NCBI RefSeq assembly: GCF_900142525.1
Contig: NZ_FRBD01000001.1
Span: 62,001 to 126,000 of the forward strand
Direction of reading: 5' to 3'
Length of the DNA stretch: 64,000 nucleotides
Source: Xylanibacter ruminicola
GTDB taxonomy: Bacteria > Bacteroidota > Bacteroidia > Bacteroidales > Bacteroidaceae
The notes under the pieces are model-generated. The model was not told the origin of the DNA and did not search any database. It saw only the letters and a list, made by a program, of their open reading frames with translations. Positions 53,875 to 62,997 of this stretch are shown in pieces; position 1 is the first letter of the stretch, and each line of letters begins with the position of its first letter. The translations under genes were made by a program, and so were the position numbers.

Positions 53875-55023
53875 TTATATAAATCTTGCCCCGTCATCTG
53901 GTTTCACCCAGAACACTTGGAATGTCTTTTCGTATTCCGGGAACTGCTCCAGATACCGCTCTGTGAGCACCTTCTGAATTTCCTCCTTATAGGCTGGATC
54001 TACGAGGGCAATACAAGCCCCCTTGAAGCCAGCTCCAGAAAAGCGACCACCATACACTCCAGGTAACTGGCGCATTATCTCATAGATAGCTATGAGCTCA
54101 GGACTACCACACTCATAGTTGTGGATACTACTCTCGCAGGAGTCAAACGACAACTTGCCGAATAATTTCATATTGCCTGTTTCCCAAGCGGTCACACCCT
54201 GACGCACACGGCGGTACTCACTATAGAAATGCTCTGCACGACGAGCAAACCTCGCAGGCATAGCAATACGCGTCTTATCAAATGTTGCCTTGGGAATATC
54301 GCGAAGGAATGTCTTATCAAACGTCTTCAGTGGCTGGTCCGTATAGGCAAGCATATTCCATGCAGCAGTCTTGCATTCGTACACACGAAGGTTATAGTCT
54401 GAGTTCACAAGCGAACGAGTCAGGCCCGAAAAGAAAATACCAATTTCAAACTCTGGCATTTCAGGATTACGCTTGATGATGCGCCAATCATTTGAATCAC
54501 AATCGAGGAACAAAAGTCCATCTTTCTTACCGAGGGCGATACAAGCCTGGTCAAGCAGTCCATTGTTCAGTCCAATATACTCACGTTCTGCCTCTGATGC
54601 AATCTTAACCACCTCAAATGGCTGGAGAGTAATATCATTCGCCTTGGCAAACGCCATTACGTAGGCAATAAGCACTGCTGCAGATGAAGACAGACCACCT
54701 ACAGGCAGCGAGCCTTGAATGACTCCCTCTATGCCATGGCTTAACTCAAATCGCTTACGAAGGGCATATTTTGCACCACGGGCATAATCTCCCCAATGTT
54801 TTTCCTTTACTTGGGATGGAGTATTAACATGAAACTCCACGTCACCTTCGAATGTCTTTGATGACAATTTGACGGTACTATCTTCTCTTATGTTGAACCA
54901 CAAATCAACGCCTTTATCGATAGCAAAACCTGTCACCAAGCCATGTTGGTGATCAACGTGTGCCCCCAATGGGCAAACCCTATACGGGCTAAAAATATGA
55001 TATTGGAAATTCTTCATAAACAT
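53875..55023 (-). CDS. GHMP sugar kinase (galactokinase family)
   Basis: A 382-residue kinase. It has RVCPLGAHVDHQHG (the galactokinase signature with Glu replaced by Ala-His-Val-Asp) and GSLPVGGLSSSAAVLIAY (the GHMP ATP loop), plus VYGGRFSGAGFKGACI at the C-terminus. It phosphorylates a sugar at C1. The altered signature suggests a substrate other than galactose, possibly a uronic acid, given the UDP-glucuronate epimerase nearby. A second ATG at 55017 could be the start. Confidence 0.8.
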   Translation of the reverse strand: MFMKNFQYHIFSPYRVCPLGAHVDHQHGLVTGFAIDKGVDLWFNIREDSTVKLSSKTFEGDVEFHVNTPSQVKEKHWGDYARGAKYALRKRFELSHGIEGVIQGSLPVGGLSSSAAVLIAYVMAFAKANDITLQPFEVVKIASEAEREYIGLNNGLLDQACIALGKKDGLLFLDCDSNDWRIIKRNPEMPEFEIGIFFSGLTRSLVNSDYNLRVYECKTAAWNMLAYTDQPLKTFDKTFLRDIPKATFDKTRIAMPARFARRAEHFYSEYRRVRQGVTAWETGNMKLFGKLSFDSCESSIHNYECGSPELIAIYEIMRQLPGVYGGRFSGAGFKGACIALVDPAYKEEIQKVLTERYLEQFPEYEKTFQVFWVKPDDGARFI

Positions 55024-55028
55024 TATTT

Positions 55029-55056
55029 CTTACATCATACATCTTACTCCTTACAT
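55029..55056. repeat. Period-7 micro-repeat
   Basis: Four units (CTTACAT, CATACAT, CTTACTC, CTTACAT) between the kinase and aminotransferase genes; same family as the tract at 23967. Confidence 0.7.
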
Positions 55057-55132
55057 CGTTTGCTTCCCCATTGAGGCCAAAAGAGGTACGAAAAGAACTG
55101 CCAGATGGCTTTTAGGTAATTCATACCACAAA

Positions 55133-56431
55133 TCAGAGACTTTTGACTATTTCCACAAAGTTCGTTATTACATACTCCACATCCTCATCCGTGAGCTTTG
55201 TATGCAACGGCAACGTCACCTCATTCTCAAAGAGATGATAAGCATTGGGATAATCCTTGATGTCAAATCCAAGTGCCTTATATGCTGTCATCATTGGCAG
55301 TGGCTTGTAGTGCACGTTGCAGGCAATGCCACGTTCTGCCATCTGCTCAATCACCGTATTGGCATCCTCACGAGTCTTGCCAAGTAAGCGCACCAGATAC
55401 AAGTGATGTGAGCTGCAATGGTCTGCATCCTTATGATTCAAAACAGCCACGGGCAGATCCTTCAGAGCTTCATTAAACCTAGCCACAATCTCCTGACGAC
55501 GTTTCAGCAAGCCCTCATACCTTTCCATCTGAACCAAACCCAGTGCCGCCATGATGTCCGTCATGTTGCACTTGTACCACGGGCCGATGATGTCGTACTC
55601 CCAAGCACCCAGTTTGGTCTTTGCCAGCGCATCCTTATTCTGTCCATGTAGAGAGAAGAGCTGACTCAGACGATACAACAACTCATTCCAAGTCTCCCCT
55701 TCCTTCTTAGGCACGTTAGGCAAATAGTCCAAACCCTGAACCATTAACCCTGAACCATTAACCAACACCGGCTCATTCCCGAAGGGAAGATGCCAGGTCA
55801 AGGCTCCACCTTCAGCAGTCGTGAAGTTCTTCACGGCATGGAAACTGAACGATGAAAAGTCAGCAATCTCACCAGCCATCTTGCCCTTCTGCGAAGCGCC
55901 AAACGAGTGCGCACAGTCAGCAGACACCACAATCCTACCTATCTTCGCCTGCAAAGCATTATTAGGCTTAAACAAACCCTTCTTTGCCTCCACAATCTCA
56001 AACACACGGTCATAGTCAGCCACAATGCCACCCAGATCCACAGGTGCAATTACCTTTGTCTTCTCTGTAATGGCAGCAGCCAGCTTGTCGTAATCCATCT
56101 CCACATTGTCCTTCTGGCTATCCACTAGCACCAGCTTGCAGCCCACATGCTGTGTAACAGAAGCCGTTGCGGTATAGGTATATGCCGGTACTATCACCTC
56201 ATCATCAGGCTGAATATCCAGCAGGTGCAGCACCATCTCCAGTGCTGCCGTTGCCGAGTTCAGACACACCGTCTTGTCCGTATGCACATATTCCGAGATC
56301 TGTGCTTCCAACTTCTTTGTACGAGGACCTGTAGTAATCCAACCTGAGAGAATAGCCTCACGCACCTCTTTAGCCTCTGCCTCCGTCATATCCGGCGGAG
56401 AGAAAGGAATATTCCTAAGTTTCATGTTCAT
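55133..56431 (-). CDS. DegT/DnrJ-family PLP aminotransferase
   Basis: A 432-residue sugar aminotransferase. The PLP lysine is K201 in SFHAVKNFTTAEGGA, with DCAHSFGA before it. Such enzymes make amino sugars for surface polysaccharides. A period-7 DNA repeat inside the gene codes for an odd stretch (VLVNGSGLMVQGLDYL) just after the active-site region, absent from most family members as I know them. Confidence 0.88.
   Translation of the reverse strand: MNMKLRNIPFSPPDMTEAEAKEVREAILSGWITTGPRTKKLEAQISEYVHTDKTVCLNSATAALEMVLHLLDIQPDDEVIVPAYTYTATASVTQHVGCKLVLVDSQKDNVEMDYDKLAAAITEKTKVIAPVDLGGIVADYDRVFEIVEAKKGLFKPNNALQAKIGRIVVSADCAHSFGASQKGKMAGEIADFSSFSFHAVKNFTTAEGGALTWHLPFGNEPVLVNGSGLMVQGLDYLPNVPKKEGETWNELLYRLSQLFSLHGQNKDALAKTKLGAWEYDIIGPWYKCNMTDIMAALGLVQMERYEGLLKRRQEIVARFNEALKDLPVAVLNHKDADHCSSHHLYLVRLLGKTREDANTVIEQMAERGIACNVHYKPLPMMTAYKALGFDIKDYPNAYHLFENEVTLPLHTKLTDEDVEYVITNFVEIVKSL
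55736..55763. repeat. Period-7 micro-repeat inside the aminotransferase gene
   Basis: CTGAACC and ATTAACC alternate twice (four 7-bp units). It stays in frame and adds a short peptide to the enzyme. Confidence 0.75.
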
Positions 56432-56483
56432 AATTCTACAACTCTATGATTTTTATTATTCAAATTCAATAATATAGGTTTCT

Positions 56484-56666
56484 TCATATTCCCAGTTCAG
56501 GGACTCCTTGTTTCCGCAGTTCCGTGAGTCCTGTTGCTATCTCATCAATAGCAACACTCCCGCCCCAAAAGCGAGATACATATTCAGGAGTAACACATCC
56601 GAAGTCCATACTGCAACTCCGTGCTTCGTTTTCAAGAAACTCTCTTAATCTATCAACTATATCCAT
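56484..56666 (-). CDS. Small hypothetical protein
   Basis: A 60-residue acidic protein, not recognised. It lies between the WbuC-like and aminotransferase genes on the same strand. A helical start (MDIVDRLREFLENEARS) is the only feature. Confidence 0.5.
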   Translation of the reverse strand: MDIVDRLREFLENEARSCSMDFGCVTPEYVSRFWGGSVAIDEIATGLTELRKQGVPELGI

Positions 56667-56672
56667 AAATTA

Positions 56673-56696
56673 GCGTCAAGGTTAACGTTATCGTTG
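56673..56696. repeat. Period-6 micro-repeat
   Basis: Units GCGTCA, AGGTTA, ACGTTA, TCGTTG in 6-bp phase; related tracts lie at 58280 and 60750. Confidence 0.6.
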
Positions 56697-57092
56697 AAGG
56701 TGCAAAACGCCTTCTTCCTCATGCGGCACAAACGGCCCTTCTTTACATTCAAAGAAGACACTTCCAGACTCTAACGACTCCACATTATGCCATACATTCT
56801 TGGGTATATCTACTCCATAGAGTCCTTCCTCTGGGCAGAGCACTACACTCTCTATCTCAGTACCATCATCATTGTAGGTATTCACCCTCACTCTACCACG
56901 AAGTAACACAAACGACTCGTCTTTCGTCGGATGGCGATGTATCTCAACCTTCGTTCCTGGCTCCACGGCATTCAAGAATCGATGACATTTATCATCCAGC
57001 GACTGATGAAAGTTATAATTCATCCGAAGTCTTGGTGAGACTTTTGCCTGTGCAGAAACTTCGTCCAAAAGAGTATCATCTATGATTTTCAT
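56688..57092 (-). CDS. wbuC: WbuC-family cupin
   Basis: A 134-residue protein with a cupin fold. NYNFHQSLDDKCHRFLNAVE and EIHRHPTKDESFVLLRGR (metal-binding His pair and Glu) fit the WbuC family found in O-antigen and capsule loci. Its exact reaction is unknown. Confidence 0.85.
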   Translation of the reverse strand: MKIIDDTLLDEVSAQAKVSPRLRMNYNFHQSLDDKCHRFLNAVEPGTKVEIHRHPTKDESFVLLRGRVRVNTYNDDGTEIESVVLCPEEGLYGVDIPKNVWHNVESLESGSVFFECKEGPFVPHEEEGVLHLQR

Positions 57093-57098
57093 TGGTCA

Positions 57099-57126
57099 CT
57101 ATTAACTTTTATCTTTCAACTCTTAA
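57099..57126. repeat. Period-7 micro-repeat
   Basis: Four units (CTATTAA, CTTTTAT, CTTTCAA, CTCTTAA) in the spacer before wbuC. Confidence 0.6.
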
Positions 57127-57136
57127 CTGCAAAGAG

Positions 57137-58255
<1,119 letters not shown>

Positions 58256-58279
58256 CGATTAAAGCTTCAAAACAGTTTT

Positions 58280-58309
58280 CGTTAGCGTTAAGGTTAGCGT
58301 TGGAGTTGA
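58280..58309. repeat. Period-6 micro-repeat
   Basis: CGTTAG, CGTTAA, GGTTAG, CGTTGG, AGTTGA span the junction between two genes and run into the end of the glycosyltransferase gene. Confidence 0.6.
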
Positions 58310-59535
58310 GAAGCTACGCTCTTAATCACATCAACATATTTCTGCGTACCAACCTCTTTAGTAAGATTATCCATCACAAACTGGCGGCCATTACGGCCAA
58401 ACTCTTTGCAAAGCTCACGGTCATTATACAATTTCAGAATTGCATCCGTAAACGCAACCTTATCACCAGCCTTAGTAAAGATACCACAGTTATTCTTCTC
58501 AATGATAGTCTTCAACTCATTCTCATCAAAGTTAGCCAACACTGGTCTTGAAGCGCTCATTATACTCCAAGTCTTTGAAGGCACTGAGTTCTCACCAACT
58601 CCAGGTTTAGATATAACCAAACTTACATCACCCAAAGAAAACACGTGCGAAATATCTTCGTATGGCTGGAAGGGTAACAGATGAACATTAGATATGTTTC
58701 TATCTGCCACAATCTGTTTCACCTGCTCCAGATATGCGCCATTGCCTACGAGAACGAAATGAATGCCCTCATTGGCCTCCAGAGCTTTGGCTACTTCAAG
58801 TAGCATATCCATATTCTGCGTCAGCCCAATGTTCCCATTATAGGTAACGTAGAACTTGGACGGATCGAGACCGTACATGGCAAAAAGCTTGTTCTCAGAA
58901 CGAGGTATATCCTTTACTGAATTTTGATCCACCCAGTTATACACCACAACAATCTTATCTTCAGGAACGCCCTTGGCCATGATATTCTTCTTGAAGTCCT
59001 GAGAGATAACTATTATCTTGTCTGCATTTCTATAAGTGAAGTTCTCAATAGCGCGACCAATTTTCCAAAGTAATCCGCCCTTCTTTGCCAATCCAGTACC
59101 AGCAAGTGAATCCGGGAAAATATCCTGTAGGTTATAAACGAACGGCACCTTTTTGCACTTCTTCACCAAAGCAGCCAGAGCACCTTGTGTAGGAGGAGTA
59201 CTGGCAACATAGATGAGGTCAATATCTTTTGCCCAAATGCCTTTCCACAACTGAACAACGCTAATCAAGAAATAGCGAAATGCTCTTAATACGGCATTCT
59301 TCCCTTCACGATACATAGCAAAGCGATGCACTTCCACACCGCCGTTATACATCATTTCCAGTTTCTTATTCTTATATTCTTTGTATTCTTCCTCCGTCAG
59401 TCCACGCTGTGGTCTTGCAGCATAAACTATTGTTTTGAAACCAGCATTAGAAAAAGCCTCATATCTATTCTCCTCCAAATAGATACTTGCAGCTTTCTCC
59501 GGGAAGAAATAGCCAGCTAATTGTAAAATCCTCAT
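58294..59535 (-). CDS. wbuB: WbuB-like glycosyltransferase (GT4)
   Basis: A 413-residue GT-B glycosyltransferase. It has AGYFFPEKAAS at the N-terminus, VYNLQDIFPDS, and VTYNGNIGLTQNMDML at the start of the second domain, as in WbuB-type enzymes of polysaccharide loci. It adds a sugar to the lipid-linked repeat unit on the cytoplasmic side. It overlaps the ATP-grasp gene by 4 bp. Confidence 0.88.
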   Translation of the reverse strand: MRILQLAGYFFPEKAASIYLEENRYEAFSNAGFKTIVYAARPQRGLTEEEYKEYKNKKLEMMYNGGVEVHRFAMYREGKNAVLRAFRYFLISVVQLWKGIWAKDIDLIYVASTPPTQGALAALVKKCKKVPFVYNLQDIFPDSLAGTGLAKKGGLLWKIGRAIENFTYRNADKIIVISQDFKKNIMAKGVPEDKIVVVYNWVDQNSVKDIPRSENKLFAMYGLDPSKFYVTYNGNIGLTQNMDMLLEVAKALEANEGIHFVLVGNGAYLEQVKQIVADRNISNVHLLPFQPYEDISHVFSLGDVSLVISKPGVGENSVPSKTWSIMSASRPVLANFDENELKTIIEKNNCGIFTKAGDKVAFTDAILKLYNDRELCKEFGRNGRQFVMDNLTKEVGTQKYVDVIKSVASQLQR

Positions 59536-60728
59536 TTTGTAACAAACTTTACTTCCTCAATTATTTTATCAGCCTTGCAGATTGCCTCTTGTGCTGTTGG
59601 TGCAATAACAATAACATGTCCAGATCTATCAAGACTAGATTTTACTTCCGGAATAATATCGCCAGGTCTGTGATATAGTTCCATCTGATAGATATGAGGA
59701 TCACTAAAGGGTTCAAAGCCTGTAAATGATATTAACCTACCTGGCTTTGGCGTGAAATAGCGAATGCATACCCCATGTTTCTCCTCCACAGGATTCAAGT
59801 TAGGTTCTACACCCAACACCACATTAATTGTAGCAGCCACCATATCTATACCACTGCTCAAGTGAGTCAATTCAGTAGATATAAAGTCTCCTCCCATTCT
59901 GGCACCAATCTCCATCAGGTATGCCTCACCATTCTGCACTTTCAGTTCACAGTGTGCAGCACAATAGGTCAAACCTAAAGCTTTGCATCCTGCTATAGCA
60001 CCTGCTTTTAATTTCTCCTGAATCTCTATTGGATAAACAGAAGGTTGATTGTGACCTAACTCAACAAAATATGGAGCCTCCGTAGTTTTTTTGTCTGTTA
60101 CAGCCAACACGTGCGGTTCTCCCTTCCAAACAATTACCTCAACTGAGAACTCCGGTCCTTCTATAAACTGCTCTATCAAAACTTGATGGTCACGGCTTTC
60201 ATTTAATGCCCTCTGATAGAGACTCACAAACGCTTCTTTGCTAATTCCCTTCTCCACCTTGGCTATACCACGAGAACCACTATTACGAGAGGGCTTCAAT
60301 ATAGCATTCGTATCGAACTCATTGCAGAACGTATTCCATGCATCCTCTTCATCCTTCGTTAAGATGGATTTAGGACTAGGTGCTCCGTATGCCTCAAAAG
60401 CCTCACGCATCAGGTATTTATTGGTAGCCCTGATAGCAATCTCTTTGGATATGCCACACAGGTGCAACTCATCATTGATGCGTCCCATCACATTCATTGC
60501 CACTTCCGAACAAGGATGTATCACACCATCTATCTGCTCTTCTTTAGCAATGGCCACCAACTTCTCTTCGTTCATCAGCCCCCCCGGGTCAATGGCTTTA
60601 TCAGCAAATGCCATTCCCGGTGCATTGGGGTCATCATCCACCGCAATTACGTAGTAGCCCATCTCACGGGCTTTCTTAATCACAGGTATTTGTAGCAGAC
60701 CAGCTGCCAGTACCATTAGTTTCTTCAT
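59532..60728 (-). CDS. ATP-grasp enzyme
   Basis: A 398-residue ATP-grasp ligase. It has ILKPSRNSGSRGIAKV (ATP-binding Lys and flexible loop) and LMEIGARMGGDFIS (metal-binding Glu). The fold joins a carboxylate to an amine or thiol through an acyl-phosphate. In a polysaccharide locus it may attach an amino acid to a sugar; this is inference from context. Confidence 0.8.
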   Translation of the reverse strand: MKKLMVLAAGLLQIPVIKKAREMGYYVIAVDDDPNAPGMAFADKAIDPGGLMNEEKLVAIAKEEQIDGVIHPCSEVAMNVMGRINDELHLCGISKEIAIRATNKYLMREAFEAYGAPSPKSILTKDEEDAWNTFCNEFDTNAILKPSRNSGSRGIAKVEKGISKEAFVSLYQRALNESRDHQVLIEQFIEGPEFSVEVIVWKGEPHVLAVTDKKTTEAPYFVELGHNQPSVYPIEIQEKLKAGAIAGCKALGLTYCAAHCELKVQNGEAYLMEIGARMGGDFISTELTHLSSGIDMVAATINVVLGVEPNLNPVEEKHGVCIRYFTPKPGRLISFTGFEPFSDPHIYQMELYHRPGDIIPEVKSSLDRSGHVIVIAPTAQEAICKADKIIEEVKFVTK

Positions 60729-60749
60729 CTATATATTCACCTTAGTTTT

Positions 60750-60773
60750 CGTTAAGGTTAACGTTATCGTTCG
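60750..60773. repeat. Period-6 micro-repeat
   Basis: CGTTAA, GGTTAA, CGTTAT, CGTTCG in the spacer between two genes. Confidence 0.6.
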
Positions 60774-60775
60774 CG

Positions 60776-61363
60776 CTATGCACGATATACGTCTTTATGT
60801 GACAACACCGTCTTAACAGTCAGCCAAATCACTTTGCAGTCAAACAAAAAAGAAAGATGCTCCACATAATAAATATCTGCCTGTAGTTTCTCTTTGGTTC
60901 CCACACTATTTCTATTTATCGCCTGATTCCAACCAGTGATACCAGGGCGTACTGTTAGAATAACTCGTTCCTCTGGTGTATAATGTTCCAAATAAAATGC
61001 GGAATCAGGTCTTGGACCAATCAACGCCATATCTCCTATCAGTACATTCAGTAACTGCGGGATTTCATCCAAACTGGTCTTACGCAAGAATTTTCCAACC
61101 TTTGTTACACGAGGATCATCTTCTGCATTATAGGTACTGCCGTCTTCCATCCTTAAATCTGGTGCATTCACTATCATAGAACGGAACTTAAACATCTTAA
61201 AGATGCGTCCGTTCTTTCCAATTCGTGAAGCCATGTGGAATAAAGGGCCACCATCATCCAATTTGATTGCAACCCACACAAAAATACTCAATAAAAGCAC
61301 GAATGGAAATGCAATTAAAGCAATGATGAAATCTATCAGCCTCTTAAAGAAATGCTTATACAT
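60776..61363 (-). CDS. Initiating sugar-phosphate transferase
   Basis: A 195-residue enzyme of the bacterial sugar transferase (WcaJ/WbaP/PglC-like) family, short form. One N-terminal membrane segment is followed by FKMFKFRSMI, KTSLDEIPQL and GDMALIGPRPD. It transfers the first sugar-1-phosphate to undecaprenyl phosphate and so starts the repeat unit. Confidence 0.92.
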   Translation of the reverse strand: MYKHFFKRLIDFIIALIAFPFVLLLSIFVWVAIKLDDGGPLFHMASRIGKNGRIFKMFKFRSMIVNAPDLRMEDGSTYNAEDDPRVTKVGKFLRKTSLDEIPQLLNVLIGDMALIGPRPDSAFYLEHYTPEERVILTVRPGITGWNQAINRNSVGTKEKLQADIYYVEHLSFLFDCKVIWLTVKTVLSHKDVYRA

Positions 61364-61371
61364 AAATTATA

Positions 61372-61398
61372 TTCGTTTAATCCGTGAGATTCGTGTTC
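61372..61398. repeat. Period-9 micro-repeat
   Basis: ATTCGTTTA, ATCCGTGAG, ATTCGTGTT in 9-bp phase between two genes. Confidence 0.55.
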
Positions 61399-61403
61399 GT
61401 CTA

Positions 61404-62411
61404 TCAATACTTAAACAAATCACGATACAAGTTGTTATCCCAGTCCTTCTTGAAGTCCTCCATCATCTGGCGGTATGTCTTGAACTTGGGTTCGAAGCCA
61501 AAGTCTCTTTTGGCCTTTTCCATAGAAAAGAGATATGAAGGCGTGTTATTCTGCACTTCAGGCTTATAGAGAATCTTGCTTCTGCGACCATCTGCTGGGC
61601 CAAACACATCACGCATCACCTCTGCTTGCTCCTGGAGTGTTACGCCATTTCCTGCTGTCATATTGTAAAGCCCGTATGTATTCTCGCTCTTGATAGCCAA
61701 ATAGAAAGCATGAGCAATATCCTTCACATAGCCCACATCTCGAATCATCTTGGGATTACCAAATACTGTAATGTCTTCTGCCTTCTCTGCCTTCTCCATG
61801 AAAATTTGAAAACCAGATTTTTTCATCTCCCCGTTCACAAACAGTGACATGTGTGGTGTAACACCAAAAACAGTAGGGAATCTGAACACTGCGTTCTTCA
61901 TTCCATGCTGCTGATTGTAATACTCCATCACATCGTTGGCCGCATTCTTGGAAATCACATACACAGCATGATCGCCAGTATATATGAAGTCGCGAGGTTC
62001 TTCCTCCGTGATGCGTTTTGTTGCACTCCAGGCACCACGCACATCTGCATAAGAGCAAGTGGAGATTACTCGTTTGATCCCGTTCTTGCGGCAATACTCC
62101 AGGCAGTTTATAGTACCAATCACATTGATGCGGAAATAGTCTGCCGCATTCTCGTCCTCGTCCAAATTCACAGGGGCATTAGCAGGCAAAAGACCTGCGA
62201 GGAGTATAACACCTTCTACATCCGTTTTAGGGAGCTGATCAAAATCAGCTTCATTATCAAGGTCAAGATTTACATACTTTACCCCAAGAGCATCGTAGTG
62301 CTCTTTGAAACGGTTTTTACGTCCAGTCACAAGGACTTCACACCCTTGATTGACCAATTCGGTGACGGTATGTACACCGATAAAACTTGTTGCTCCGATT
62401 ACTATTATCAT
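61404..62411 (-). CDS. NAD-dependent sugar epimerase/dehydratase
   Basis: A 335-residue short-chain enzyme from the ATG at 62411. The NAD loop is GATSFIGVHT; STCSYADVRG and VYVISKNAAND (Y-x-x-x-K) follow. It modifies a nucleotide sugar of the locus; the substrate is unclear. The open frame extends three codons further to 62420. Confidence 0.85.
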   Translation of the reverse strand: MIIVIGATSFIGVHTVTELVNQGCEVLVTGRKNRFKEHYDALGVKYVNLDLDNEADFDQLPKTDVEGVILLAGLLPANAPVNLDEDENAADYFRINVIGTINCLEYCRKNGIKRVISTCSYADVRGAWSATKRITEEEPRDFIYTGDHAVYVISKNAANDVMEYYNQQHGMKNAVFRFPTVFGVTPHMSLFVNGEMKKSGFQIFMEKAEKAEDITVFGNPKMIRDVGYVKDIAHAFYLAIKSENTYGLYNMTAGNGVTLQEQAEVMRDVFGPADGRRSKILYKPEVQNNTPSYLFSMEKAKRDFGFEPKFKTYRQMMEDFKKDWDNNLYRDLFKY

Positions 62412-62428
62412 ATATAACAATATTATTA

Positions 62429-62986
62429 TTATTTATTAGTAACGTCCATCATCTCTCGCTTCTTTATGACTTTTGCAGGATTGCCACCAACGACAGTCCA
62501 CGAGTCAACATTTTTAAACACGGAGGCTCGCGCACCGACCACAGCGCCTTCACCGATAATTACTCCCATTCCAACAAATGCATCTGCAGCCACCCAAGCT
62601 CTACTACATATAGTAATAGGTTGTGTTACTAGGTGAAAATCAGAATTATTAATATCATGAGAAGCTGTACATAAATAAACACGTTGAGATATAATAGAAT
62701 ATTCTTCTAAAACTATCAAATCCACATTATATATGTCTGCCTTCGGGCCAATTTCAGAATAATCTTTCATCACTAGATTTCTTGGATCATAAACGAATGC
62801 AGAAGGATATAACAACACCTTTTTGCCTATAGTAGCTCCAAATAACCTATAAACAAAATGTATCCAGCATTGGCCCAACGTTCTTGGTAAAGGACGTATT
62901 AACAAACACCATACTAATGCCCATAACAGACGGTATATTTTACTTGCCCGACTGAGAGTAATCTTACTATAATTCTTTTCTTGCAT
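62429..62986 (-). CDS. Hexapeptide-repeat acetyltransferase (WcaF-like)
   Basis: A 185-residue left-handed beta-helix acyltransferase. Hexapeptide repeats run through the C-terminal half (ICSRAWVAADAFVGMGVIIG, then EGAVVGARASVFKNV), ending with VGGNPAKVIKKR. It probably adds an acetyl group to the polysaccharide sugar. Confidence 0.88.
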   Translation of the reverse strand: MQEKNYSKITLSRASKIYRLLWALVWCLLIRPLPRTLGQCWIHFVYRLFGATIGKKVLLYPSAFVYDPRNLVMKDYSEIGPKADIYNVDLIVLEEYSIISQRVYLCTASHDINNSDFHLVTQPITICSRAWVAADAFVGMGVIIGEGAVVGARASVFKNVDSWTVVGGNPAKVIKKREMMDVTNK

Positions 62987-62997
62987 GTATTTATATC

